A stretch of DNA of 64,000 nucleotides from Parasedimentitalea denitrificans (GCF_011813015.1 NZ_QHLQ01000002.1:124001-188000), one strand, 5' to 3'. Counted from the stretch's first letter, positions 53,661-62,994 are shown. Notes: a model not told the origin generated them from the sequence alone. A program made the numbers and translations.

Positions 53661-54152
53661 ATGTACTATGCCCAGTCTCAGGATGAATTACTAAAGCCCG
53701 GCCAGATTACCGAAATGTCAGGGCTAGAGTTTATGGCTGGAATGCTTGACGGGTCGCTGCCAAGCCCCCCTATTGCTCAGACCCTTGGCTATCACTTGCA
53801 CAGCGTGGAAAATGGTCGCGTAGTGTTTCGCGGCACACCCGAGTTTTCCTGCACCAACCCAATGGGAACAGTACATGGTGGCTGGTATGGCACCCTGCTT
53901 GACAGCGCTATGGCCTGCGCAGTGATGACTGGTGTCCCGAGGGGATCGGTCTACACAACGCTGGAATACAAAATCAACATTCTGAAACCCATTCCACTGG
54001 GCACTATGGTCGACTCCACTGGCATTACAGAACACGTCGGCCGATCAACCGGTGTGTCGCGCGGGGAAATTCGTGGCGTTGAAAACGGGAAGCTTTATGC
54101 GACGGGATCTACAACCTGCATTGTCATGAACCTGTCGGGCACAGAACGCTAA
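53661..54152 (+). CDS. PaaI-family acyl-CoA thioesterase
   Basis: Hot-dog fold thioesterase of 163 residues. NPMGTVHGGWYGTLLDSAMACAV carries the family's HGG motif and the downstream acidic residue; TTLEYKINILKPIP is the following strand. The ATG at 53661 follows AAGGAG at normal distance; upstream TTG-started sequence is not family-like. It lies 52 bp after metF but a functional link is not evident. Confidence 0.85.
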   Translation: MYYAQSQDELLKPGQITEMSGLEFMAGMLDGSLPSPPIAQTLGYHLHSVENGRVVFRGTPEFSCTNPMGTVHGGWYGTLLDSAMACAVMTGVPRGSVYTTLEYKINILKPIPLGTMVDSTGITEHVGRSTGVSRGEIRGVENGKLYATGSTTCIVMNLSGTER

Positions 54153-54181
54153 CGTCAAGAATTGCTGCAAGCTGGGTAAAT

Positions 54182-54217
54182 GAGTATTTTGAGCAAAAAG
54201 AAGCTGTAAGAGGTTCA
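54182..54217 (+). repeat. Copy of dispersed GAGTATTTT..GCAAAAAGAAG motif
   Basis: GAGTATTTTGAGCAAAAAGA plus AG, then CTGTAAGAGGTTCA, matches the copy at 57519 over about 36 bp, including the following (C)GGTAAGA..TTCA segment. It lies between the thioesterase and the convergent DUF2235 gene. Confidence 0.55.
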
Positions 54218-54270
54218 AATCTGGGAAGAGGTCTGAGTAATGTCTGCTCTTCCCTGTCTCGAATAGGCAT

Positions 54271-55371
54271 TCAAACTTTTGGAGAAACCATACGAGGTCG
54301 GCCCGCAGGTTTTGACTTTAGTTTTTGCAATCCAGTGGCTTTAGAAACCGGGCTAGTTCCAACACTATTGTGCAACCGTTCGCTGCGGTCCAGGCCGACA
54401 CGGCGGCGGCCTCGAAACAGGAAAACTTTTCCCCAGCCACGCCATGTGCCAACAGACGGCGCAGTCGGGTTAACTGGAAACTGCAACCGCCAGTTTCCGG
54501 GCAACGGAAGCCCACAGTCCTCGGCTTTTTCCAGCATCCACACCAAAGACACATTGGCCAAAGGCCGCGCCTCTTCAAATCCGCCCAATTGGCCACCTAT
54601 GTCGCCGTGCGCACCGCGAAACCAGACTTGTTCCACATGCCCGTGCCAACCTGACGGGCAATCCCACAGCACGGGCTCAAACACCTTCCGCGTTTCATCT
54701 AGTGCCAGCGCCTGAAATCCATTGCGGATGTTATGTCCCAACTGGTGATTGTGGAAAGCATGCTGGGATTCAGCCCAGCGCCACAACAACGGCAACCGAA
54801 GGCCTAGCGCCTTGACTGTTTCCCATACCCCAATCATTTCGATATCAGCATTCTGGTGGCAAAAGGCTTGGGTAAATTGTGATGACACCTCGCTCCCCTC
54901 GCCCTGGTAATGGCGGTAAGCGGTTCGAATGTTGCGAACAGTAGCGTGTTCAGCCTTGAGCAGACCAACTTGGTCAATCACCCCAGCGAGAGAGCGCACC
55001 GCATAGGCACCGCGAGAATACCCGATAAGATAGATTTGATCGCCGGGGCGATACCGTGAGGCCAAATAACCATAGGCGCGGCGAATTTGCCTATTGATCC
55101 CCCGCCCCACCATGACATCCAGTGTCTTACCCCAATTGGGCCATTGGACACCTGCCTCATAAAAGACTGAAACCCCTCCGCCCATCTGACTGCAAAGTTG
55201 ATAGGTCTTTCCAGCATGGGTTTCATGCCCGGGCTCTAGCGTCGACATCGTCCCATCCAGAATTATCACATGTGCTCGTGGCCCGCGCACCTTGGTTTCA
55301 CCGGAATGCTCAGACCGTAGTGGCCGCCCTAGCCATCCGAGAATCCGCTTGCTCAGCTTTGTTAATAACAT
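54271..55371 (-). CDS. DUF2235 alpha/beta-hydrolase (Tle1-like phospholipase fold)
   Basis: A 366-residue hydrolase with the Gly-x-Ser-x-Gly elbow in YLIGYSRGAYAVRSLAG (residues about 117-133), a LDGTMST segment near the N-terminus where relatives have an Asp-Gly-Thr motif, and WFRGAHGDIGGQLGG, which carries the probable catalytic Asp/His region. The same domain forms type VI lipase effectors (Tle1), but no VgrG, PAAR or immunity gene is adjacent and there is no signal peptide, so this is probably a housekeeping or orphan lipase-like enzyme. The C-terminus is Arg/Lys-rich. Confidence 0.8.
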   Translation of the reverse strand: MLLTKLSKRILGWLGRPLRSEHSGETKVRGPRAHVIILDGTMSTLEPGHETHAGKTYQLCSQMGGGVSVFYEAGVQWPNWGKTLDVMVGRGINRQIRRAYGYLASRYRPGDQIYLIGYSRGAYAVRSLAGVIDQVGLLKAEHATVRNIRTAYRHYQGEGSEVSSQFTQAFCHQNADIEMIGVWETVKALGLRLPLLWRWAESQHAFHNHQLGHNIRNGFQALALDETRKVFEPVLWDCPSGWHGHVEQVWFRGAHGDIGGQLGGFEEARPLANVSLVWMLEKAEDCGLPLPGNWRLQFPVNPTAPSVGTWRGWGKVFLFRGRRRVGLDRSERLHNSVGTSPVSKATGLQKLKSKPAGRPRMVSPKV

Positions 55372-55783
55372 TCCTCACCACTTTCCATTGTTCCGGCAGA
55401 ACAAGGTTTTTTGGTTCTGCCGACACACGGGGCGCTTTGATCGACTTCTGAAACGGCTATCTCAACCTATTGCGCTAGCCCATGACCAGTGTACCGATTA
55501 TTGATGATGTTGCTTACATCAATTACCCCAACATTGAGGTAAATCCAATTCCGGGTGGGTCCACTGTCATATGTCGCAGCCACGCGTATCGATTTGGAAA
55601 GCTGCTCAGCCGACTTTAGATTATCAACGTCCCTTTTAAGACAAGGATCGCTTAAAATTCTTACGATTTCGTAACACCAGCGAGCACCGCGCCCTCAACA
55701 TCCTGAAGGTCAAACCCATCCGCAACTGCAGATGGGCGATATTGGCAACATCCGGCCCATAACAGGCCCGCCGAAAAACAATC
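55372..55783. other. Gene-free gap upstream of the DUF2235 gene
   Basis: This 412-bp stretch is AT-richer than its flanks. It must contain the DUF2235 promoter. I see no coding frame with family character, no strong hairpin and no RNA motif. Confidence 0.4.
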
Positions 55784-56938
55784 CTAGTCGAAGGCCGGTC
55801 CAGCCAGTTCGATAACAGTTGCAACATCTGACAACCCATACCCATTGAACTGGGTGCTCATCGACGAGGAATACGCACCCAATCCCGGAATAAGCACATA
55901 ATCCCCCACTTGGGAATCTTCGGCCAATGGCAAGCCATCAGGCAAACGGTCAAGGCTATCGCAGGTCGGGCCAAACACTACGCGAGGAGTTGCGTTTGCG
56001 GTGCGATAATCACCATCCCCAGAGACAACATAAACACGTCCCGGCAATCCCATGTCCCGGATATCAACCAAACCGCCATAGATTCCATCATTCAGGAACA
56101 CTACATCCCCACCTTTGCGCATGCCTTTGATCCGCGCTGCCAGTGTAAAGGCCTCGGACACCATTGCGCGCCCTGGCTCACAGATTAGCAACGGGTGTTC
56201 GTCGCCAAATGCGCACTTCGCAGCCCGCGTGATGGCATCAAAGGCTCGCTCTAGATCCGGCGCAACACCATCTCGATTGGCAGCGAATCCTCCTCCAACG
56301 TTTAAGCGAGAGATCTTGATCCCTGCGGCCTTACAGATCCGGCTAGCTTCTGCCACGTACTCAACCCAAGCATTTGGATCTTCACACTGTGTACCGGGAT
56401 GGAAACACAGCGATGGGATCCAGCCCCCCGCAGCCACCCGTTTCAACAATTCCACCGCCTGATCAGGCGCTGCACCGAATTTGCTGCCAAAGTCATAGGC
56501 CGCACCGGACACTGGTAGCGCAAACCGCACCGCGATCTCACAACTGCGCGGAACATCCGCTAGCTTATCCAACTCGCTCTGCTCATCGACCGACCAACTG
56601 GCAACGCCGCTTTCAATACCAGCCTGCACCTCGGATTGGGAGCGGACAGGATTGTTGTAATGCATCACCGCGGTTGGGCTAGCAGCACGCACTGCGGCCA
56701 TTTCTCCGGGCGAGGCAACATCAAAGGTCTCAACTCCGGCAGCCACCAAATTGGATAGCACCGCTGGATGCGGGTTCGCCTTAACGGCATAAGTCACTAA
56801 CCCGGGAAATCCAGCCTGAAACCGTGCGGCGGTCTGGTGCAAAACACGGGGTGAAAAGTACAGAATGGGGTGGTCCGGCTGATGCCGTGCAAGATGTGTC
56901 TCTGGGGCATGCCAAAGGGGGGGGATATGCTGCGTCAT
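55784..56938 (-). CDS. Type III PLP-dependent decarboxylase (ornithine/diaminopimelate decarboxylase group)
   Basis: Alanine-racemase-fold decarboxylase of 384 residues. PLP lysine K53 lies in TYAVKANPHP, with CFHPGTQCEDP, LNVGGGFAA and CEPGRAMVSEAFTL as cofactor-site loops. The active-site Cys is in VFGPTCDSLDRL and SSMSTQFNGYG closes the sequence. This pattern fits the eukaryote-like ornithine decarboxylases (ODC group), so putrescine synthesis is likely; lysine is an alternative. The ATG at 56938 is chosen for its GAGG spacing. It is divergent from an Lrp-type regulator gene. Confidence 0.82.
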   Translation of the reverse strand: MTQHIPPLWHAPETHLARHQPDHPILYFSPRVLHQTAARFQAGFPGLVTYAVKANPHPAVLSNLVAAGVETFDVASPGEMAAVRAASPTAVMHYNNPVRSQSEVQAGIESGVASWSVDEQSELDKLADVPRSCEIAVRFALPVSGAAYDFGSKFGAAPDQAVELLKRVAAGGWIPSLCFHPGTQCEDPNAWVEYVAEASRICKAAGIKISRLNVGGGFAANRDGVAPDLERAFDAITRAAKCAFGDEHPLLICEPGRAMVSEAFTLAARIKGMRKGGDVVFLNDGIYGGLVDIRDMGLPGRVYVVSGDGDYRTANATPRVVFGPTCDSLDRLPDGLPLAEDSQVGDYVLIPGLGAYSSSMSTQFNGYGLSDVATVIELAGPAFD

Positions 56939-57041
56939 CATTTGCCTCATTGTTTTCCTTAGGAAACTACAATTACTCGTCGAAATCCTCCCACATACCG
57001 ACTATAACGACCAAAACTTTCGTCAATAAGTCAGGTCATGC

Positions 57042-57473
57042 ATGCAAAACGTCGGCACCGATGAAAAACTCCTCGCTCTACTGCGCGAAAACGCCCGGCG
57101 CCCGGTGGCCGATTTAGCACGTCAACTGGGCCTTGCTCGCACAACTGTGCAGGCCCGGATTGAACGGCTTGAAAACACCGGCGTTATCTCTGGCTATACT
57201 CTGCGTGCCTCAGCCGCCACGCGTGCCCCCCTTCAAGCTACAGTGTTGATTTCAATTGAACCGCGCTCAGGACCAGAAGTTCTATCGCGGCTGCACAGCC
57301 TGTCTGGCGTGCAAGTCGTGCATACAACCTCGGGGCGGTTCGACTTACTGGCGCAAGTGGTTGCAAAAACCACCGCTGAACTGGACGAAACCATTGACCG
57401 AATTGGAGAGGCTCGCGGGGTGAAATCTTCGGAAAGCCTAATCCATTTGGCCACCAAACTGGACCGCACCTGA
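57042..57473 (+). CDS. Lrp/AsnC-family transcriptional regulator
   Basis: A 143-residue regulator: helix-turn-helix at residues about 8-55 (RRPVADLARQLGLARTTVQA) and a ligand-binding domain with VQVVHTTSGRFDLLAQVVAKT. It is divergent from the decarboxylase gene over a 103-bp gap, so it probably senses a basic amino acid such as ornithine, lysine or arginine and controls that enzyme. This is inferred from position. Confidence 0.83.
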   Translation: MQNVGTDEKLLALLRENARRPVADLARQLGLARTTVQARIERLENTGVISGYTLRASAATRAPLQATVLISIEPRSGPEVLSRLHSLSGVQVVHTTSGRFDLLAQVVAKTTAELDETIDRIGEARGVKSSESLIHLATKLDRT

Positions 57474-57518
57474 CCCGCGCAGCCGCACCGCATGCGCTAA
57501 AAGCACAATGTCGGTTTT

Positions 57519-57540
57519 GAGTATTTTTGGCAAAAAGAAG
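57519..57540 (+). repeat. Dispersed motif copy, left end of the element
   Basis: GAGTATTTTTGGCAAAAAGA plus AG. It is continued by CCGGTAAGAATTCATTAGG, which is like the copy at 54182. Confidence 0.55.
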
Positions 57541-57671
57541 CCGGTAAGAATTCATTAGGGTTAATGAGGTATTAAGATTGCGCGGTACAGGCTGGAGAGC
57601 CGATGGCCGCGCAAAGAGAAGCCGCCCGACCGTATTTCGCACAATGCGCGGACTGGTCGGGCGCACTGCAT

Positions 57672-57693
57672 CTTCTTTTTGCTAAAAATACTC
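57672..57693 (-). repeat. Dispersed motif copy, right end of the element (inverted)
   Basis: CTTCTTTTTGCTAAAAATAC plus TC; inverted relative to 57519 with one mismatch in 22. Confidence 0.55.
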
Positions 57694-57816
57694 AAATTCC
57701 AAACTTTCCCTCAAAACACACGCTCCTGACGACACGATGCCCTTCCTCCCTTCCCCTTGGCGCGCCTATTCGATATGGGAAACGTCAACCAAGGATACCT
57801 ATTCAGGACAAAGCGC

Positions 57817-60777
57817 ATGGCGATGGAAAAGACATTCAACGCGGCCGAAGCCGAAGACCGGCTGTACAAGGCCTGGGACGAAGCTGGCTGTTTCAAGGCG
57901 GGGGCAAATGCCAAACCCGGTGCCTCTTCTTTCTCGATCATGATCCCACCGCCCAATGTGACTGGCGTTCTGCACATGGGCCATGCATTCAACAACACCC
58001 TGCAAGACATCCTGATCCGCTGGAAACGTATGCAGGGCTATGACACCCTGTGGCAGCCCGGCACCGACCACGCAGGCATCGCGACCCAGATGGTTGTCGA
58101 GCGTGAGCTTGCAAAAGAAGGCAAAAAGCGCACCGATTTTAGCCGTGAAGAGTTCCTGAGCAAAATCTGGGCCTGGAAAGAACAGTCCGGCGGCACCATT
58201 GTTGAACAGCTAAAGCGCCTTGGCGCGTCTTGCGATTTTGACCGCACCGCATTCACCATGTCGGGTGCTAAAGGCGACACCCGCACGGGCCACGAGAACT
58301 CGCCCAATTTCCACGACGCGGTGATCAAGGTCTTTGTGGACATGTACAACAAGGGCCTGATCTATCGCGGCAAGCGGTTGGTCAACTGGGACCCACATTT
58401 TGAGACCGCTATTTCCGATCTTGAGGTCGAAAACATCGAAGTTGCCGGCCACATGTGGCACTTCAAATACCCCCTCGCCGGTGGCGCGACTTATACCTAC
58501 GTCGAAAAAGACGAAGACGGGAATGTCACGCTGACCGAAGAGCGCGACTATATCTCTATCGCTACCACCCGCCCAGAAACCATGCTGGGTGACGGCGCGG
58601 TTGCGGTGCATCCTTCGGATGAACGCTATGCGCCCATCGTTGGCATGCTCTGCGAAATTCCGGTTGGCCCCAAGGCGCAGCGCCGCCTGATCCCGATCAT
58701 CACCGATGAATACCCGGACAAAGACTTTGGCTCGGGCGCGGTGAAGATCACTGGCGCGCATGACTTCAATGACTATCAGGTTGCCAAACGCGGCGGCATT
58801 CCGATGTACAACCTGATGGACACCAAGGCCAATATGCGCGCCGACGGTGCGCCATATGTTGACGAGGCCGCCACTGCGCAGGCCATCGCCAATGGCGAAG
58901 CTGAGTTCACCGAAGCCTCTATCGCTGCGATGAACTTGGTCCCCGAGGAATATCGTGGCCTAGACCGGTTCGAAGCCCGCAATCGCGTGGTCGCAGATAT
59001 CACCGCCGAAGGTCTGGCCGTGATGCAGACCGTGACCAAAACGGTCAAGGATGAAGACGGTAACGAGACTGAAGTTTCGGAAACCATTCCATATGTTGAG
59101 AACAAGCCGATCATGCAGCCGTTTGGAGACCGCTCCAAAGTGGTGATCGAGCCGATGCTGACCGATCAGTGGTTTGTTGAGACCGACAAGATCGTTGGCC
59201 CGGCGCTGGACGCGGTCAAAAACGGTGATGTGAAAATCCTGCCGGAAAGCGGCGAGAAGGTCTATTACCACTGGCTGGAAAACATCGAGCCCTGGTGCAT
59301 CTCGCGCCAGCTGTGGTGGGGCCACCAGATTCCGGTTTGGTTCGACGCGGACGGTAACCAGTTCTGCGCGCCCAGCGAAGCAGAGGCTCAGGCCATGGCT
59401 GGTGAAGGCGTTGAGCTGACCCGCGACCCCGACGTGCTCGACACTTGGTTCTCGTCCGGCCTGTGGCCTATCGGCACGCTGGGCTGGCCCGAAGACACTG
59501 CCGAGATGCAAAAATATTTCCCGACCTCGACCCTGGTCACTGGGCAGGACATCCTGTTCTTCTGGGTTGCACGGATGATGATGATGCAAATGGCGGTTCT
59601 GTCGGACCGTCCAGTTGCCGAAAAATTCCCGTTCGACACCGTGTACCTGCATGGCCTTGTGCGCGACGCCAAGGGCAAGAAGATGTCGAAATCCACCGGC
59701 AACGTTGTCGACCCGTTGGAAATCATTGATGAATACGGCGCCGACGCGCTGCGCTTTACCAATGCGGCCATGGCCAGCCTTGGTGGCGTGCTAAAGCTCG
59801 ACATGAAACGGATCGAGGGCTACCGCAACTTTGTCACCAAGATCTGGCAGGCGTCCTCTTACGGTGACAGCCAGATTGATGCATTCTCGGCAGAGCGTGG
59901 AGCACAACCGCCCAAGGCCACCCTGCCCCTGAACCGCTGGATCATTGGTGAAATCGCCAAGCTGCGCGAAGAGGTGGATGGTGCGTTTGAGGCCTATCGC
60001 TTTAACGACGCCGCCAATGCGCTGTATTCCTTCTTCTGGAACAGCTTTTGCGCACGTTATCTGGAGTTCACCAAGCCGATCTTCTTTGCCGATGATCAGG
60101 CCGCCAAAGATGAAACCCAAGCCGTCTATGCCTGGGCCGTGGACCAAGCTCTGATACTGATGCACCCGATCATGCCATTTGTGACCGAGGAAATCTGGAA
60201 CGTTACACAGGGCCGTGGCTACGAGGCTGGCGATGCATCGCAAATGTTGGCACATGGCACATGGCCAACCTACACAGCGGCTGATCTGGTCGACGCCGAT
60301 GCCGAGCGCGAGATGAATTGGGTGATCGCGGTCATCGACAACATCCGCTCTGCCCGTGCACAGCTGAACGTGCCCGCTGGTGCCAAGGTGCCGATGCTGG
60401 TGACCGAGATTGACGAGGCCGGTCAAGCCTATTGGGATCGCAATGGCGAGCTGATCAAACGCTTTGCCCGCATTGAAAGCCTAGAGCCTGCTGACACCCT
60501 GCCCAAGGGCTGTATATCTATCGGTGCACCGGGTGCTTCGTTTGCGTTGCCACTGGCAGAGATCATTGATGTTGCGGCTGAAAAGGCCCGCCAGGAAAAG
60601 AACCTTGGCAAGCTGATGAAGGAATTGGGCGGTCTGCGTGGCCGGTTGAAGAACCCTAAGTTCGCCGATTCTGCCCCTGCCGAAGTGGTCGCCGAAACCC
60701 GCGCAAATCTGGAACTGCGCGAGGAAGAGGAAGCCAAAATCAAAGAGGCGTTGGCACGTCTGTCTGAAATTGACTGA
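57817..60777 (+). CDS. valS: Valyl-tRNA synthetase
   Basis: Charges tRNA-Val. The class I signature is seen as [16 protein letters not shown] (HMGH, a HIGH variant normal for ValRS) and KKMSKSTGN (KMSKS). The editing domain lies between ([18 protein letters not shown]), and the anticodon-binding domain and a C-terminal coiled-coil arm ([14 protein letters not shown]) follow. The ATG at 57817 gives 986 residues; an ATG at 57823 ([11 protein letters not shown]) is also plausible, while a start at 57757 would add non-family sequence. Confidence 0.96.
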   Translation: MAMEKTFNAAEAEDRLYKAWDEAGCFKAGANAKPGASSFSIMIPPPNVTGVLHMGHAFNNTLQDILIRWKRMQGYDTLWQPGTDHAGIATQMVVERELAKEGKKRTDFSREEFLSKIWAWKEQSGGTIVEQLKRLGASCDFDRTAFTMSGAKGDTRTGHENSPNFHDAVIKVFVDMYNKGLIYRGKRLVNWDPHFETAISDLEVENIEVAGHMWHFKYPLAGGATYTYVEKDEDGNVTLTEERDYISIATTRPETMLGDGAVAVHPSDERYAPIVGMLCEIPVGPKAQRRLIPIITDEYPDKDFGSGAVKITGAHDFNDYQVAKRGGIPMYNLMDTKANMRADGAPYVDEAATAQAIANGEAEFTEASIAAMNLVPEEYRGLDRFEARNRVVADITAEGLAVMQTVTKTVKDEDGNETEVSETIPYVENKPIMQPFGDRSKVVIEPMLTDQWFVETDKIVGPALDAVKNGDVKILPESGEKVYYHWLENIEPWCISRQLWWGHQIPVWFDADGNQFCAPSEAEAQAMAGEGVELTRDPDVLDTWFSSGLWPIGTLGWPEDTAEMQKYFPTSTLVTGQDILFFWVARMMMMQMAVLSDRPVAEKFPFDTVYLHGLVRDAKGKKMSKSTGNVVDPLEIIDEYGADALRFTNAAMASLGGVLKLDMKRIEGYRNFVTKIWQASSYGDSQIDAFSAERGAQPPKATLPLNRWIIGEIAKLREEVDGAFEAYRFNDAANALYSFFWNSFCARYLEFTKPIFFADDQAAKDETQAVYAWAVDQALILMHPIMPFVTEEIWNVTQGRGYEAGDASQMLAHGTWPTYTAADLVDADAEREMNWVIAVIDNIRSARAQLNVPAGAKVPMLVTEIDEAGQAYWDRNGELIKRFARIESLEPADTLPKGCISIGAPGASFALPLAEIIDVAAEKARQEKNLGKLMKELGGLRGRLKNPKFADSAPAEVVAETRANLELREEEEAKIKEALARLSEID

Positions 60778-60796
60778 CCCAAGTAGATAGAACATA

Positions 60797-60829
60797 AAAG
60801 CGCCCGCCTATTCGGTGGGCGTTTTTTTA
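60797..60829 (+). terminator. Rho-independent terminator of valS
   Basis: GCGCCCGCC and GGTGGGCG form a stem with a TATTC loop followed by seven T residues. A classic intrinsic terminator. Confidence 0.9.
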
Positions 60830-60989
60830 ATCCTTTTGTTACGCTCCCCAAAGGGTCTTGCCGGTATATGATCTCGACCTACAGCCAGCGAACTACCTAT
60901 AGGTGGTACGGGGAAAATATGTTCAAGCAACTCATTGATATACACTCAAAATTGATCCAGCCTGCACACAAGAACTAAGGGAGAGACTA

Positions 60990-61283
60990 ATGCCAAAGGG
61001 ATATTGGGTTGCCCATGTCGATGTTGATGACATGGAACGTTACAAAGACTACGTTGCAGCGAATGCAGCACCTTTTGCCGAATTCGGCGCGCGTTTTCTT
61101 GTTCGCGGGGGGCCAAAAGAAGTCCGTGAAGGCCAGACGAGAGCCCGTACAGTGGTGATTGAATTTGAGAATTTTGCAACAGCCAAAGCCTGTTATGATT
61201 CCCTATCCTATCAGGATGCCAAGGCCCTACGGGACCCAGTATCCACTGGCGACATGGAGATCATTGAGGGCTATGATGGCTAA
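60990..61283 (+). CDS. DUF1330 family protein
   Basis: Small ferredoxin-like-fold protein of 97 residues. The opening PKGYWVAHVDVDDMERYKDY, the FGARFLVRGGPKEVREG middle and VVIEFENFATAKACYDS are the usual DUF1330 pattern. No catalytic role is established for the family. It precedes the TerB pair by 36 bp on the same strand and may be cotranscribed. Confidence 0.85.
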   Translation: MPKGYWVAHVDVDDMERYKDYVAANAAPFAEFGARFLVRGGPKEVREGQTRARTVVIEFENFATAKACYDSLSYQDAKALRDPVSTGDMEIIEGYDG

Positions 61284-61319
61284 ACAACGCTCGTCGGTCC
61301 AACAGTTTCGGAGACACAA

Positions 61320-61787
61320 ATGCCAATGTTGAAAAAGCTATTTCAGGCTTTTCGTCCCAAGGGAGCAGTGACTCTGCCAGACCCTGACGCGGAACTGGCT
61401 CTTGGCGCTTTGATGGTGCGGGTTGCACAGTCCGACCGTGAGTACCAGCTAGAGGAAATCAGCCTGATCGATCGGATTCTGGCGCAACTGTATCAACACG
61501 ACGCGATTGAGGCCGCCAAAGTGCGTGCCACATGTGAGAAACTGCAAGCTGCAGCTCCGGAAAGCGACACCTTTGGCCAGTTGATCCGCGAAACCACCGG
61601 CATAGAAGAACGCCTTGCCGCGATGGATGCCCTCTGGGAAGTGGTGTTGGCGGATAACAGGGAACACCCCGGCGAAATTACCATCATTGAAGAGGCCCGC
61701 ATCGCCATGGGGCTTTCCCTTGCTGACAGCCAGGCCGCCCGTGTCAAAGCCAAAGCCAAAATTGCATCTCAGTCAGAGGAAAACTGA
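61320..61787 (+). CDS. TerB-family protein, first of a tandem pair
   Basis: A 155-residue all-helical protein with TerB-like pattern: LALGALMVRVAQSDREYQLEEISLIDRIL, later ERLAAMDALWEVVLADNREHPGE, in which repeated acidic residues could bind metal. The TerB fold is named from tellurite-resistance operons, but most copies like this one have unknown roles. Its stop overlaps the next TerB start by one base (TGATG). It is clearly related to that next gene. Confidence 0.75.
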   Translation: MPMLKKLFQAFRPKGAVTLPDPDAELALGALMVRVAQSDREYQLEEISLIDRILAQLYQHDAIEAAKVRATCEKLQAAAPESDTFGQLIRETTGIEERLAAMDALWEVVLADNREHPGEITIIEEARIAMGLSLADSQAARVKAKAKIASQSEEN

Positions 61788-62227
61788 TGTTCAAGGACTT
61801 GCTGAACAAACTACTGCAACCGGTTCCTTCTACATTGGCACCAAAAGATGCGCGGCTGGCGCTGACCGCACTATTGGTGCGTATTGCTCGCTCGGACCAC
61901 AATTACGCCGACGTTGAGCAAGATCGGATCGACCGCATAACCGCGTCTCGATATGGTCTGGGTATAGGAGAGGCAATCCTGTTGCGCGAACAGGCCGAAG
62001 CAATGGAGGCCGAAGCTCCCGACACGGTTCGTTTTACCCGCGCAATCAAAGAGTCCGTTGCCTATGAAGATCGGATTGGCGTCATAGAGGCGCTCTGGCA
62101 GGTTGCCTTGGCCGATGGTGAACGCGATGACAGCGAAGATGCCATTTTGCGTCTGTCCGCTAATCTTCTTGGTGTCAGTGACATCGACAGTGCAAAGGCC
62201 CGTCGACGTATGGAGAAAGCGCTGTGA
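61787..62227 (+). CDS. TerB-family protein, second of a tandem pair
   Basis: A 146-residue paralogue of the preceding protein: LALTALLVRIARSDHNYADVEQDRIDRI and YEDRIGVIEALWQVALADGERDDSED align with it without large gaps. This indicates a tandem duplication followed by divergence. The next gene starts with GTG 4 nt before its end, so the three genes are translationally coupled. Confidence 0.78.
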   Translation: MFKDLLNKLLQPVPSTLAPKDARLALTALLVRIARSDHNYADVEQDRIDRITASRYGLGIGEAILLREQAEAMEAEAPDTVRFTRAIKESVAYEDRIGVIEALWQVALADGERDDSEDAILRLSANLLGVSDIDSAKARRRMEKAL

Positions 62228-62994
62228 TTGCACATCTTGGAATGTATGACCGGCCTGAAACAGCTGCTGCCAATGACGCTTTTTGGGCTGCAATTCGGAC
62301 CCAACTAGGAACCGGACCTGACGCCCTAACACGCAGCGACGATGTCTGGCAGGTCTGGCGTTCGCCTGATTTGCTGCTATCGCAAACCTGTGGCATGCCA
62401 TATCGCACGCGTCTTTATAGCGAGGTCCAACTGGTCGGAACGCCTGACTATGACCTGCCCGATTGCCCACCTGGCCACTATAATAGTGTCATCATTGCTC
62501 ATAATTCCCGGCAGGGTGCGGCTCTGGCGGCGTTTGACGGACAGCGTTTCGCCTACAACGAATCTCAATCCCAATCCGGCTGGGCGGCACCTATTACCCA
62601 CCTTCGCGCCCGGCATCTCATGCCCGGAGAACTGATCGAAAGCGGTAGCCATCAGTCCTCAGCACTCGCCGTAGCAGAAGGCCGGGCTGACTTCGCCTCT
62701 CTTGATGCGCTTACTTGGCTCATGATTCAGCGCTACGACAGTTTTGCAGGTGATCTGGTCGTGATTGACCAGACCGAACCAACCCCGGCCTTACCGTACA
62801 TCACCGCTATGGGCCGTGACGCGAAACCTCTGTTTTTGGCGATTAAGGCCGCCATCTCTGACCTGTCCAGAGACCACAAGAATACACTGCACTTGAACGG
62901 CATACTTGCAATCCCCGCCGCAGATTATCTATCGGTTCCAACACCTTTGGGACCCGCGCTGATGGTACACCAAGGCCGCGATCCTAATTTGTGA
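62224..62994 (+). CDS. PhnD-like substrate-binding-domain protein without signal peptide
   Basis: A 256-residue protein of the PhnD/SsuA periplasmic-binding-protein type: YRTRLYSEVQLVGTPDYDLP, YNSVIIAHNSRQ, FAYNESQSQSGWAAP, then HQSSALAVAEGRADFASLDALTW, the usual second-lobe motif. It starts with GTG coupled to the TerB gene. The N-terminus MIAHLGMYDRPETAAAN has no signal peptide, so it is probably cytoplasmic and not part of a transporter; no permease or ATPase is adjacent. A ligand-sensing role is possible. Confidence 0.75.
   Translation: MIAHLGMYDRPETAAANDAFWAAIRTQLGTGPDALTRSDDVWQVWRSPDLLLSQTCGMPYRTRLYSEVQLVGTPDYDLPDCPPGHYNSVIIAHNSRQGAALAAFDGQRFAYNESQSQSGWAAPITHLRARHLMPGELIESGSHQSSALAVAEGRADFASLDALTWLMIQRYDSFAGDLVVIDQTEPTPALPYITAMGRDAKPLFLAIKAAISDLSRDHKNTLHLNGILAIPAADYLSVPTPLGPALMVHQGRDPNL

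Larger units (their letters stand above)
57516..57696. mobile_element. MITE-like element with 25-bp inverted ends
   Basis: The 57474-57816 gap contains TTTGAGTATTTTTGGCAAAA..GAAG at 57516-57540 and its inverse at 57672-57696 (24 of 25 identical). Inside are two further inverted repeats: TTGCGCGG/CCGCGCAA (57578-57614) and CGCCCGACC/GGTCGGGCG (57623-57663). No coding sequence lies within. Inverted ends plus internal hairpins suggest a miniature element or two opposed copies of a dispersed repeat. No target duplication is evident. Confidence 0.5.

Noticed and set aside
54271..55371. Type VI effector assignment for the DUF2235 protein
   Set aside because: No VgrG, PAAR, adaptor or immunity neighbour, so the effector role is not supported here.
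55636..55845. 69-codon frame in the gap before the decarboxylase gene
   Set aside because: Arg/Leu-rich composition typical of a random frame, partly overlapping the decarboxylase gene; no homology recognised.
61320..62227. Tellurite-resistance operon
   Set aside because: Only the TerB fold is present; no TerC, TerD, TerZ or TehA-like gene is adjacent, so resistance cannot be claimed.
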